Of a stretch of 54,530 nt of DNA, positions 1-11,400 are shown one piece after another. Position numbers and translations under genes: made by a program. The notes under the pieces were generated by a model. It did not search any database. It was not told where the DNA came from and worked only from the letters and a program-made list of their open reading frames with translations. The stretch spans positions 1 through 54,530 of the forward strand of contig JAAVTG010000807.1 of the NCBI GenBank assembly GCA_011947345.1. The letters are read 5' to 3'. This stretch comes from Phytophthora quininea. Taxonomy: Eukaryota; Oomycota; Peronosporomycetes; Peronosporales; Peronosporaceae. Positions within the stretch are counted from its first letter, which is position 1. The number at the start of each line of letters is the position of its first letter.

Positions 1-1347
1 TTCAGTGTCACGTGAAACCACCAAGAACAGAACTTGCGCCAAGACGTACGCCATGATACTTCCAACATCCACGAGGAGCTGGTCAAAAGTGAGGGATCGC
101 GTGTGGGGGTAATACTTCGCAGTGGGCAGGTGGAAGAGAACGAAGTGGTAGATGGCGTACAGTGTGGGATAATGCTCTCGGTGTACTTGACAAGTACGAG
201 ATACTCGAGATGAAACAGCATCTTCCGCGAGCGATGGTCAAGTTCGAGTTGGTAGTCCGCAACGGTTGGCGATGGTTCTTGTGAATATTGACGGACAGAG
301 TGAACACTTTCGGAATCGAACTGACGTAGCAGACTCATTGACGGACGCTGTCGGTGGCGATGTTTCTTCAAGACTTGAACGATTGCTTGGTTGTCATAGT
401 TTCGACAATTGAGCACCTCGATCACTTTGGTATTTTCTCGACCTCCGGAACGAAATGGTCGTGTGCGCCATGTTGAAGGCGATCATGAGCAGCGACGACC
501 ACCACGACCTTGTCGTTTGGATGCACACGGACAAATCCATTGAGCGCGTCGACGGTGAAAACCACCACCGCTGGAACGGTTTCTATGTCATCACCGTCAA
601 GCCGAGCAACAAAATGCTTGAAAACGAGCTTCATCAGCGGGAGGAAAAACAACAAGCCAAACTGCTGCTTCGACGTGCATCTAGCGAACGCTATAGTGAA
701 CAGGATGTACGCAAACGCCATTCCGGACTGCGCCACGACGAGGTATATCTTATGCTTGAGAGCAACGCTGATGTGGGGAATGAACGACCCTGGCGAGCGC
801 ATGGACGCCAAGAAAAATGTCGTGAGCAATATTTGGAACGGGAACGACATGAAGGCGATGCCAAATGGTACCGGGAAGGTCCACATGGCTGAAAGTCCTA
901 CCATCGCCAGCGTTGAGAAGCAACCAGTTGCCAATCCGATGAGGAAAATCTTTCGATACGATAGCCCTGGCGCTGAGCTGCGAACCTGAAGCAGCGACCC
1001 AGATGCAGCGATGACGACGAAACAGCAAGAACGAATCCACACGCCATAGTTGGCTTTCCATCCGTCCGCTGGGTTTTGCAACGGAATGCACTCGATAGAG
1101 ATCGCTATGAACAACGCTGGGCATGGCGTGAGCAGAGACACCAACACAACACGCGAGGTGACGTCTGTTGACAATACTCGTCCAGCGCTTGCGTTCTTTC
1201 AGCGGAATATTGACCAAGTCGAGAGATTTGAATTCGGTTCCAACACTGCTGCACGGTGACGACTACCCATCCCGGTTGTCGACGAAGAACAGCTTTACGG
1301 AGGCTGGAATCGATGCGCCCGTGAGGCGTGACGCTGTTGAATGGCAT
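1..1347 (-). pseudogene. Multi-pass membrane protein relic, frameshifted, runs off the left edge
   Basis: On the minus strand, protein-like sequence continues from about 1347 to position 1 but changes frame about four times. The pieces are roughly 1347-1185 (contains SAERTQALDEYCQQTS), 1174-545 (contains NPADGWKANYGVWIR, then at least three hydrophobic segments), 545-440 (CIQTTRSWWSSLLMIAFNMA), 455-169 (HLEYLVLVKYTESIIP) and 168-1 (FHLPTAKYYPHTRSLTFDQL). The pieces follow each other in a sensible order. This suggests one polytopic membrane protein broken by single-base changes near 1180, 545, 440 and 169. I recognise the style of a large Phytophthora family of uncharacterised transmembrane proteins from memory only; its function is unknown to me. 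The C-terminus lies beyond the window and the true start is not clear. The breaks may be real decay or assembly indels. Confidence 0.6.
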
Positions 1348-1597
1348 CCGATACTATGTAAAAGCAATGCTTTTATTGCACAAACCACCTTCACGAGTGA
1401 ACGCCAGCTATATCGGGGGTTTCGTCAACTTGTCGTCCCCGTTCCAGCGGTTTCAGACAAGTCAACATGAGCTCCAGGCTGGAGCCTCCAACAGACGCAG
1501 TCTTGGTTAATCGAGGTGAACATTCATGGCTACGGGGTACAAGCTACTACTTCGAGGTTGCGGAATGGCAATTCCGACAACGTTGAACTCAACACCG

Positions 1598-2689
1598 TTA
1601 GTTGTCCTCGGCTAATACTTCGTTGACCTGCGTTTCGGATGGAGGCCTCCCTGTGATCAACTACACGTACAACAATCGGGTAAGTACTCTACCAAGCTTT
1701 CAGTAGTGTGAAAACGCCATACCTTGCACACAAAGTTGAGGATCTGCACCTTGCCCACCTCCATGAACGTGCGAGGACCGTACGTATAGTACTTGATCTT
1801 CTTTGCATCTGGGTCCAACTCGGTCGCAGAATTCAAGTAGCTGCACAAGCGCCATAGATGGTCATCACGTATAAGCTTGTATCAATACACCAGAGTATAG
1901 CTCCATCACGTACAGCTGCGTTTCAAACATCTTGAGGAGCTGCGCAATGTCACCAAGCTGCGGGTGCTCGCGGTTCTGCTTCATCTTCGGATCAAGTCGC
2001 GACAGTTGCTTCCACAGCTCGCCTGCGTTGAAGTCACGTTAATTCACCAGGAAATTAGTTTGTTGGCATCTACAATTTAAACAACTCCAAACCTTCTGAC
2101 AGTTGACGCATGGGAGCACACCACAAGAGGCCGAGAACCATCATGAGGAAGCCGCGTGTTGCTGCCTTGCCCGTCTTATTCATCAACTGCAGATGCTCCT
2201 GCGACGACGCGTTGTTCAGCACCAGGTACAGCTCTCTGCTCGAGTTGTCTTCCACCTGCAGCACCCGGTACCCGAAGATCTCTTCGATCTGCTTCTTGGC
2301 ATGGTAAAAGAAGTATCTATAGCAAGATACGCCACCAATATCAGCATTATACCAACTCCTCGCTTACTATATTTTTTCCCCCACCTCGATGCATTCTTGT
2401 ACTGCGGGAACACATCCTTGCTGATGTCTGCGAACTTGATAGGCAGCTTCAGACCTCCCTTGTACAGCATGTAGCGCACCAATTTGGCTGTGAGCTCGTC
2501 CAGCGCCTTTTGCTGCAGCTGAGACACCGCTTTGGGCAGCGTTGGGGCCTTGTTAGCCTTGCGCTCCTCGCCGTCCTGCGTAGGGTCCTCGCTCTGGCTC
2601 GTCTGTTGCGTCATCTGCACGGCGTAGTCGGTCTGCGTGAAGTCCAGCGCCGCTTCCTCCTCATCGTCGTCGCTGGCGTCGTCCGCCAT
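1598..2689 (-). CDS. nse3: Nse3-like MAGE-domain protein, five exons
   Basis: This is a MAGE homology domain protein. In lower eukaryotes the single MAGE protein is normally Nse3, a winged-helix subunit of the SMC5/6 DNA-repair complex in the nucleus. Proposed exons are 2689-2385, 2316-2093, 2022-1914, 1840-1723 and a last exon from 1650. The four introns (68, 70, 73 and 72 bp) all have GT..AG ends, and the first four exons join in frame. Visible motifs, in order, are an acidic N-terminus (ASDDDEEEAALDF), LTAKLVRYMLYKGGLKLPI, ADISKDVFPQYKNAS, KKQIEEIFGYRVLQVE, LYLVLNNA, GFLMMVLGLLW, ELWKQLSRLDP and YYTYGPRTFMEVGKVQILNF. All match the MAGE fold order. Length is about 255-265 residues, near the usual size. 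The end is uncertain: strict splicing after 1723 gives a stop at 1612, while another frame ends PSETQVNEVLAEDN at 1598. ATG 2689 is used; an acidic frame upstream may extend the start. Confidence 0.82.
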
Positions 2690-2837
2690 CACGACGTTGG
2701 TGGGACCACTTCATCCTCGCTCTCATCGTCATCGCTGGACTGCGAGTCGCCTGTGGATAGGAAGGAGGCGTGTTGAAGGATGTCCGCCAAGATCTCGTAT
2801 AGCGACTGGGTGGAAACGCGCGACTGGAAATGTTCAG
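2690..2837. other. Short gap between Nse3-like start and transporter fragment
   Basis: This 148-bp gap separates two genes that diverge head to head. On the minus strand one frame is open and reads SLYEILADILQHASFLST followed by an acidic stretch (GDSQSSDDDESEDE). It stops just before the Nse3 ATG, one frame away from it. It may be the true N-terminus of the Nse3 protein, separated by a one-base error, or an upstream exon. I see no clear promoter element. Confidence 0.35.
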
Positions 2838-3727
2838 GGATACTCGTTCGCGCTGTGGTTCTACCTGGGGGATCGAGGAGCTGCCGCTCGCAGTGGAGAT
2901 GGCCATCAACCCGGAGCGCAACATGTTCATTGGGCTCGTGCCGTCGATCGCGACGCTGGTGCCGCTGGCGTTCTGCACTGTGATCTTCAACTCGAAGATC
3001 CCCCGGCGCCGACGGGATTTACGCGAGCAATTCACCGCTGGTGGCAGGGTACCAAACCGTCTTCGCCGACAACAGCACTACGTTGGGCTTCTTGTGGATG
3101 CTCATCCTGGGCCTCATCGCCAGCTTCCACTCGTTCGTGTTTTTATGGGCCAGTTGCTGTATGCCATCGACCGCGATGGCTTTTTGCCACAAATTCTGAC
3201 GACGCTGCACCCGACCCGCGGGACGATGTACGTGGCATTGACCTCCGGCGGCGCTATTGGCTTAGTCGTCGTGCTTGTGCTGCACTACATCATTGGCGAC
3301 ACGAGACTCGCCTCCGTGCTGATCAATTTAGCTCTGATCGGCGCTTTTTGTACAGCTTCCAGTTGACGTCGTTCATTCGACTGCGCGTTAAGGAGCCGAA
3401 TCGTCCTCGTCCGTACAAGAGTCCGTTTGGTGTTGCTGGTGCTGTGGTGTCGATGGCGCTGTGCGTCGCCGGGATGGTGTCGATCATCTACAGCGGCACG
3501 TCCAGCTACGAGTTCCTCGCCTCCATTATCGTGGCTATCTTGTACTTTGGTGTCGGCGCCGTGTATTTTTTCATGCGTGTGAAGCCGCGAATCGAAGCAG
3601 CTCCGACCCCAAGTTGCGCGAAAACCTGCTCAGCTCGGCATCGTCCAAGGTTTTACAGGCAGCGCCACATCATCAGCCCTCCCTCATGCTTTCTTTTGAT
3701 AGTGTTTGGATAACCCATGCTTCATAA
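2838..3727 (+). pseudogene. APC-superfamily amino-acid/ethanolamine-type permease, C-terminal fragment with five frame changes
   Basis: The sequence encodes the second half of an amino acid-polyamine-organocation transporter, a plasma- or organelle-membrane carrier. Ordered pieces are GYSFALWFYL (2838), then GIEELPLAVEMAINPERNMF, PGADGIYASNSPLVAGYQTV, FMGQLLYAIDRDGFLPQI, TLHPTRGTMYVALTSGG, SFIRLRVKEPNRPRPYKSPF, two long hydrophobic segments and SDPKLRENLLSSASSKVLQA, with a stop at 3725-3727. The IEELPLAVE and RPYKSPFG elements resemble ethanolamine-permease-like APC members. Frame changes fall at the G run 2867-2871, the C run 3000-3004, the T runs 3140-3144 and 3345-3349, and near 3595-3610. 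The N-terminal half is missing, because homology begins about 150 bp from the divergent Nse3 start. The residual reading is very conserved, so indels may be assembly errors, but the missing 5' half cannot be explained that way. Confidence 0.78.
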
Positions 3728-3986
3728 GCCCAGCGCTAGTTCACCAGCTAAATGCCGTGCCAATCTCCGCCGCCAGCGTTCTTCCCGTGCCCGATCGCTT
3801 TCGCTCTCCGACCACCAATAATACCCCCACGCTCAGGCTGAATGAGCCGCTCGCTAGCGATGCCACGATCGCCGTTTTCCCAGAGTTCCCAGTCGACCAT
3901 AAGTCGTGCAACACCGGCACAGACCCGCGTTGTCTACCAGCACACAACCGCCCAGGGATGCAGATCCAAACCGTTCGTCACGAATA
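3728..3986. other. Intergenic, nothing recognised
   Basis: There are about 260 bp between the transporter stop and the transposase 3' end. Short open frames exist on both strands but none reads like a known protein. I did not find a convincing inverted repeat marking the end of the transposon. Confidence 0.5.
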
Positions 3987-5047
3987 TCATCGACTATATA
4001 CCAATAGCATGTCATGGTTTACTTGATCTCTTAGCTCATTTCCTTCTCGTGTCTCTACTCTCCATGTAGGTTGATTATTCACTTCATCCCTTGCTTCAGC
4101 ATCAAACGGATCTCCATCGTGGTGCACCAATACAAAATTATGTAGTAAAACACATGCCATGCACTGTTCATTAACCCACACAAAAGCCTTTTTGCATTTA
4201 ATTTGAGTTGATATTCCTTTGAGAGAAGCCCACCTATTTTTCAGTAAGCCGATGCAGTTTTCGTTGACAACACGTGCCGACCCCAATATCATATTAAACT
4301 CTGCGTAATCAAACCGAAGAGCTTCTGGCTTCTTGTACGGTACCAGCATACAGCCTATAAGCTGATAGCTCGAGTCGGCAACTAACTACTCTCATGGGAA
4401 AAGAGCAGTTTTGGTTGCTTTGCGATCAAAGATCTTGAAAACACAGTGCTATCGGCACAATAACCAGGCCAGCCCACCAGCGCGTACATTATCCGCTTGT
4501 CGTCATTGCAGACAATCATTGCGTTGATAGAGTAACGTTGTTTCCTGTTGAAATAGACCTCTCCATCTACTCCAGGCTTTTGGCTAAAAATGAAGTGGGT
4601 TCCATCAACAAAGCCCACTGTGCCTTTCATACCAAATCGTTCGCCATAAAAGTAGACGTGAGTTCGCGACGCTCATCTCCTGGCCAGTGCACAAAGTCGT
4701 TGTAATGGCGTAGTAACGACTCCACTACCCGCTTCGAGTATAGGGTGACGGCACCAGCTCCAATTCTGTATGCCCGGGCAATTCTTCCAACAGACCCTCC
4801 GTTTCCATACGTGCCAAGCTGTTACTGCAAGCTGGATATGAACTGGACGCTGTTTGTTTCAACTTTTATTGCAGAATACCTGATCGTCTGCGATCATCTC
4901 AACGAGCGCCTGAAATACAGCTTTCTCAACTCGTAATGCCTGGCGAAATTCGCCCTCGGGTAAGCAGAATATCAGCTTTCGATAGCCAATGCTCTTGGGG
5001 ATAGGCACACGGTCAAACAGATATCGCGTGCTGGACAGGTACGCCAT
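3987..5047 (-). mobile_element. PIF/Harbinger-type DDE transposase, broken copy
   Basis: On the minus strand the sequence reads as a DDE_Tnp_4 (PIF/Harbinger, class II cut-and-paste) nuclease. Pieces in order are an N-terminal part (RVPIPKSIGYRKLIFCLPEG, 5047-4860), a middle part (GRIARAYRIGAGAVTLYSKR, HYNDFVHWPGDERREL) and GTVGFVDGTHF. These are followed by YFNRKQRYSINAMIVCNDDK, then VADSSYQLIGCMLVPYKKPE and SARVVNENCIGLLKNRW. The likely catalytic triad is the D of VDGTH, the D of VADSS and the E of VNENCIG, all still present. The copy is inactive as written: frame changes occur near 4840, 4640 and 4390, and an in-frame TAG replaces a tyrosine-like position just before VADSSYQ. The C-terminal stop is at 3987. 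The second protein normally carried by Harbinger elements (a Myb-like factor) is not seen. Terminal inverted repeats were not located. Confidence 0.8.
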
Positions 5048-5203
5048 TCATGTCATAAGATCGTCTGGTCATCTGACAGCCACCGATCTTCATCACTACC
5101 AAACTCCACAGATACTTGAAACGCACCTAAAAGAAACAACTGTCCTTGTGTGCATTGCATCATCTTCTTTCTTTCACTCGACGGCATGACAACCAAACGC
5201 CTA
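5048..5203. other. Left flank of the main array, nothing recognised
   Basis: About 155 bp of ordinary, T-containing sequence between the transposase and the first repeat unit. It contains an ATG at 5186 that reads directly into the array (MTTKRLSNTHAHQV). No promoter or splice signal stands out. Confidence 0.5.
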
Positions 5204-5420
5204 AGCAACACACACGCGCATCAAGTCCTCCACGCGCAGCAACACACACACGCACCAAATCGTCCACGCGCAGCAACACACACGCGCACCAAGTCGTCCG
5301 TGCGCAGCAACACACGCGCACCAAGTCGTCCGTGCGCACCAAGTCGTCCACGCGCAGCAACACACACGCGCACCAAGTCGTCCGTGCGCACCAAGTCGTC
5401 CGTGCGCAGCAACACACGCG
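5204..5420. repeat. Left edge of array, divergent and S-free
   Basis: The first units differ from the body of the array: catcaagtcctccacgcg near 5217 and caccaaatcgtccacgcg at 5253-5270. Only T and V units and spacers occur here. The first S unit is at 5421-5438. Divergent edge units are what unequal exchange leaves at the end of a tandem array. Confidence 0.8.
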
Positions 5421-8400
5421 CACCAAGTCGACAGTGCGCACCAAGTCGTCCACGCGCAGCAACACACACGCGCACCAAGTCGACAGTGCGCACCAAGTCG
5501 TCCGTGCGCACCAAGTCGTCCACGCGCAGCAACACACACGCGCACCAAGTCGACAGTGCGCACCAAGTCGTCCGTGCGCAACAACACACACGCGCACCAA
5601 GTCGACAGTGCGCACCAAGTCGTCCACGCAGCAACACACACGCACCAAGTCGACAGTGCGCACCAAGTCGTCCGTGCGCACCAAGTCGTCCACGCGCAGC
5701 AACACACGCGCACCAAGTCGACAGTGCGCACCAAGTCGTCCGTGCGCACCAAGTCGTCCGTGCGCAGCAACACACACGCGCACCAAGTCGACAGTGCGCA
5801 CCAAGTCGTCCACGCGCAGCAACACACGCGCACCAAGTCGACAGTGCGCACCAAGTCGTCCGTGCGCACCAAGTCGTCCGTGCGCAGCAACACACGCGCA
5901 CCAAGTCGACAGTGCGCACCAAGTCGTCCACGCGCAGCAACACACGCGCACCAAGTCGTCCGTGCGCAGCAACACACACGCGCACCAAGTCGTCCGTGCG
6001 CACCAAGTCGTCCGTGCGCACCAAGTCGTCCACGCGCAGCAACACACGCGCACCAAGTCGACAGTGCGCACCAAGTCGTCCGTGCGCACCAAGTCGTCCG
6101 TGCGCAACAACACACACGCGCACCAAGTCGACAGTGCGCACCAAGTCGTCCACGCGCAGCAACACACGCGCACCAAGTCGACAGTGCGCACCAAGTCGTC
6201 CGTGCGCACCAAGTCGTCCACGCGCAGCAACACACGCGCACCAAGTCGACAGTGCGCACCAAGTCGTCCGTGCGCACCAAGTCGTCCACGCGCAACAACA
6301 CGCGCACCAAGTCGACAGTGCGCACCAAGTCGTCCACGCGCAGCAACACACGCGCACCAAGTCGACAGTGCGCACCAAGTCGTCCGTGCGCACCAAGTCG
6401 TCCGTGCGCACCAAGTCGTCCACGCGCAGCAACACACGCGCACCAAGTCGACAGTGCGCACCAAGTCGTCCACGCGCAGCAACACACACGCGCACCAAGT
6501 CGACAGTGCGCACCAAGTCGTCCGTGCGCAACAACACACGCGCACCAAGTCGACAGTGCGCACCAAGTCGTCCACGCGCAGCAACACACACGCGCACCAA
6601 GTCGACAGTGCGCACCAAGTCGTCCGTGCGCACCAAGTCGTCCGTGCGCACCAAGTCGTCCACGCGCAGCAACACGCGCACCAAGTCGACCGTGCGCACC
6701 AAGTCGTCCACGCGCAGCAACACACGCGCGCAAGTCGACAGTGCGCACCAAGTCGTCCGTGCGCACCAAGTCGTCCACGCGCAGCAACACACACGCGCAC
6801 CAAGTCGACAGTGCGCACCAAGTCGTCCGTGCGCACCAAGTCGTCCGTGCGCAACAACACGCGCACCAAGTCGACAGTGCGCACCAAGTCGTCCGTGCGC
6901 AGCAACACACACGCGCACCAAGTCGACAGTGCGCACCAAGTCGTCCGTGCGCACCAAGTCGTCCGTGCGCAGCAACACACACGCGCACCAAGTCGTCCGT
7001 GCGCACCAAGTCGTCCGTGCGCACCAAGTCGTCCACGCGCAGCAACACACGCGCACCAAGTCGACAGTGCGCACCAAGTCGTCCACGCGCAGCAACACAC
7101 GCGCACCAAGTCGGCAGTGCGCACCAAGTCGTCCGTGCGCACCAAGTCGTCCACGCGCAGCAACACACGCGCACCAAGTCGACAGTGCGCACCAAGTCGT
7201 CCGTGCGCACCAAGTCGTCCGTGCGCAGCAACACACACGCGCACCAAGTCGACAGTGCGCACCAAGTCGTCCACGCGCAGCAACACACGCGCACCAAGTC
7301 GTCCGTGCGCACCAAGTCGTCCGTGCGCAAACACACACGCGCACCAAGTCGACAGTGCGCACCAAGTCGTCCACGCGCAGCAACACACGCGCACCAAGTC
7401 GACAGTGCGCACCAAGTCGTCCGTGCGCACCAAGTCGTCCACGCGCAGCAACACGCGCACCAAGTCGACAGTGCGCACCAAGTCGTCCGTGCGCACCAAG
7501 TCGTCCGTGCGCAACAACACACACGCGCACCAAGTCGACAGTGCGCACCAAGTCGTCCACGCGCAGCAACACACGCGCACCAAGTCGTCCGTGCGCACCA
7601 AGTCGTCCACGCGCAGCAACACACGCGCACCAAGTCGACAGTGCGCACCAAGTCGTCCGTGCGCACCAAGTCGTCCGTGCGCAACAACACACACGCGCAC
7701 CAAGTCGTCCGTGCGCACCAAGTCGTCCGTGCGCACCAAGTCGTCCACGCGCAGCAACACACGCGCACCAAGTCGACAGTGCGCACCAAGTCGTCCGTGC
7801 GCACCAAGTCGTCCACGCGCAGCAACACACGCGCACCAAGTCGACAGTGCGCACCAAGTCGTCCGTGCGCACCAAGTCGTCCGTGCGCAACAACACACGC
7901 GCACCAAGTCGACGGTGCGCACCAAGTCGTCCACGCGCAGCAACACACGCGCACCAAGTCGACAGTGCGCACCAAGTCGTCCGTGCGCACCAAGTCGTCC
8001 ACGCGCAGCAACACACACGCGCACCAAGTCGACAGTGCGCACCAAGTCGTCCGTGCGCACCAAGTCGTCCACGCGCAGCAACACACGCGCACCAAGTCGA
8101 CAGTGCGCACCAAGTCGTCCGTGCGCACCAAGTCGTCCGTGCGCAACAACACACACGCGCACCAACAGTGCGCACCAAGTCGTCCACGCGCAGCAACACA
8201 CGCGCACCAAGTCGTCCGTGCGCACCAAGTCGTCCACGCGCAGCAACACACGCGCACCAAGTCGACAGTGCGCACCAAGTCGACAGTGCGCACCAAGTCG
8301 TCCGTGCGCAGCAACACACGCGCACAAGTCGACAGTGCGCACCAAGTCGTCCGTGCGCACCAAGTCGTCCGTGCGCAACAACACACACGCGCACCAAGTC

Positions 8401-11400
8401 GACAGTGCGCACCAAGTCGTCCACGCGCAGCAACACACACGCGCACCAAGTCGTCCGTGCGCAACAACACACGCGCACCAAGTCGTCCGTGCGCACCAAG
8501 TCGTCCGTGCGCACCAAGTCGTCCACGCGCAGCAACACACACGCGCACCAAGTCGACAGTGCGCACCAAGTCGTCCGTGCGCACCAAGTCGTCCGTGCGC
8601 AACAACACACGCGCACCAAGTCGACAGTGCGCACCAAGTCGTCCGTGCGCACCAAGTCGTCCACGCGCAGCAACACACACGCGCACCAAGTCGACAGTGC
8701 GCACCAAGTCGTCCGTGCGCACCAAGTCGTCCACGCGCAGCAACACACACGCGCACCAAGTCGACAGTGCGCACCAAGTCGTCCGTGCGCAACACACACG
8801 CGCACCAAGTCGTCCGTGCGCACCAAGTCGTCCGTGCGCAGCAACACACGCGCACCAAGTCGACAGTGCGCACCAAGTCGTCCGTGCGCACCAAGTCGTC
8901 CGTGCGCACCAAGTCGTCCGTGCGCACCAAGTCGTCCACGCGCAGCAACACGCGCACCAAGTCGACAGTGCGCACCAAGTCGTCCGTGCGCACCAAGTCG
9001 TCCACGCGCAGCAACACACGCGCACCAAGTCGACAGTGCGCACCAAGTCGTCCGTGCGCACCAAGTCGTCCGTGCGCAACAACACACGCGCACCAAGTCG
9101 ACAGTGCGCACCAAGTCGTCCACGCGCAGCAACACACACGCGCACCAAGTCGACAGTGCGCACCAAGTCGTCCGTGCGCACCAAGTCGTCCACGCGCAGC
9201 AACACACACGCGCACCAAGTCGACAGTGCGCACCAAGTCGTCCGTGCGCACCAAGTCGTCCGTGCGCAGCAACACACACGCGCACCAAGTCGACAGTGCG
9301 CACCAAGTCGTCCGTGCGCACCAAGTCGTCCGTGCGCACCAAGTCGTCCGTGCGCACCAAGTCGTCCACGCGCAGCAACACACACGCGCACCAAGTCGAC
9401 AGTGCGCACCAAGTCGTCCGTGCGCACCAAGTCGTCCACGCGCAGCAACACACACGCGCACCAAGTCGACAGTGCGCACCAAGTCGTCCGTGCGCACCAA
9501 GTCGTCCACGCGCAGCAACACACGCGCACCAAGTCGACAGTGCGCACCAAGTCGTCCACGCGCAGCAACACACGCGCACCAAGTCGACAGTGCGCACCAA
9601 GTCGTCCGTGCGCACCAAGTCGTCCACGCGCAGCAACACACGCGCACCAAGTCGACAGTGCGCACCAAGTCGTCCGTGCGCACCAAGTCGTCCACGCGCA
9701 GCAACACACGCGCACCAAGTCGACAGTGCGCACCAAGTTGTCCACGCGCAGCAACACACGCGCACCAAGTCGTCCGTGCGCAACAACACACACGCGCACC
9801 AAGTCGACAGTGCGCACCAAGTCGTCCGTGCGCACCAAGTCGTCCGTGCGCACCAAGTCGACAGTGCGCACCAAGTCGTCCGTGCGCAGCAACACACGCG
9901 CACCAAGTCGACAGTGCGCACCAAGTCGTCCACGCGCAGCAACACACGCGCGCAAGTCGACAGTGCGCACCAAGTCGTCCGTGCGCACCAAGTCGTCCAC
10001 GCGCAGCAACACACGCGCACCAAGTCGACAGTGCGCACCAAGTCGTCCGTGCGCACCAAGTCGTCCACGCGCAGCAACACACGCGCACCAAGTCGACAGT
10101 GCGCACCAAGTTGTCCACGCGCAGCAACACACGCGCGCAAGTCGTCCGTGCGCAACAACACACACGCGCACCAAGTCGACAGTGCGCACCAAGTCGTCCG
10201 TGCGCACCAAGTCGTCCGTGCGCAACAACACACGCGCACCAAGTCGACAGTGCGCACCAAGTCGTCCGTGCGCAACAACACACACGCGCAAGTCGACAGT
10301 GCGCACCAAGTCGTCCGTGCGCACCAAGTCGTCCGTGCGCAGCAACACACACGCGCCAAGTCGTCCGTGCGCACCAAGTCGTCCGTGCGCACCAAGTCGT
10401 CCGTGCGCACCAAGTCGTCCGTGCGCAGCAACACACGCGCACCAAGTCGTCCGTGCGCACCAAGTCGACAGTGCGCACCAAGTCGTCCGTGCGCAGCAAC
10501 ACACGCGCACCAAGTCGACAGTGCGCACCAAGTCGTCCGTGCGCAGCAACACACGCGCACCAAGTCGACAGTGCGCACCAAGTCGTCCACGCGCAGCAAC
10601 ACGCGCACCAAGTCGACAGTGCGCACCAAGTCGTCCGTGCGCACCAAGTCGTCCACGCGCAGCAACACACACGCGCACCAAGTCGACAGTGCGCACCAAG
10701 TCGTCCGTGCGCACCAAGTCGTCCGTGCGCAACAACACACACGCGCACCAAGTCGACAGTGCGCACCAAGTCGTCCGTGCGCACCAAGTCGTCCACGCGC
10801 AGCAACACACACGCGCACCAAGTCGACAGTGCGCACCAAGTCGTCCACGCGCAGCAACACACGCGCACCAAGTCGTCCGTGCGCAACAACACACACGCGC
10901 ACCAAGTCGACAGTGCGCACCAAGTCGTCCGTGCGCACCAAGTCGTCCGTGCGCACCAAGTCGACAGTGCGCACCAAGTCGTCCGTGCGCAGCAACACAC
11001 ACGCGCACCAAGTCGACAGTGCGCACCAAGTCGTCCACGCGCAGCAACACACGCGCACCAAGTCGTCCGTGCGCAACAACACACGCGCACCAAGTCGTCC
11101 GTGCGCACCAAGTCGTCCGTGCGCACCAAGTCGTCCGTGCGCACCAAGTCGTCCGTGCGCAGCAACACGCGCACCAAGTCGTCCGTGCGCACCAAGTCGA
11201 CAGTGCGCACCAAGTCGTCCGTGCGCAGCAACACACACGCGCACCAAGTCGACAGTGCGCACCAAGTCGTCCACGCGCAGCAACACACACGCACCAAGTC
11301 GACAGTGCGCACCAAGTCGTCCGTGCGCACCAAGTCGTCCACGCGCAGCAACACACGCGCACCAAGTCGACAGTGCGCACCAAGTCGTCCGTGCGCACCA

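Noticed and set aside
455..989. Plus-strand frames over the left end as genes
   Set aside because: They are opposite the membrane-protein relic, which has hydrophobic, family-like sequence; the plus frames look random.
2103..2776. Plus-strand frames over the Nse3-like gene
   Set aside because: They are antisense to well-matched MAGE exons and have no recognisable motifs.
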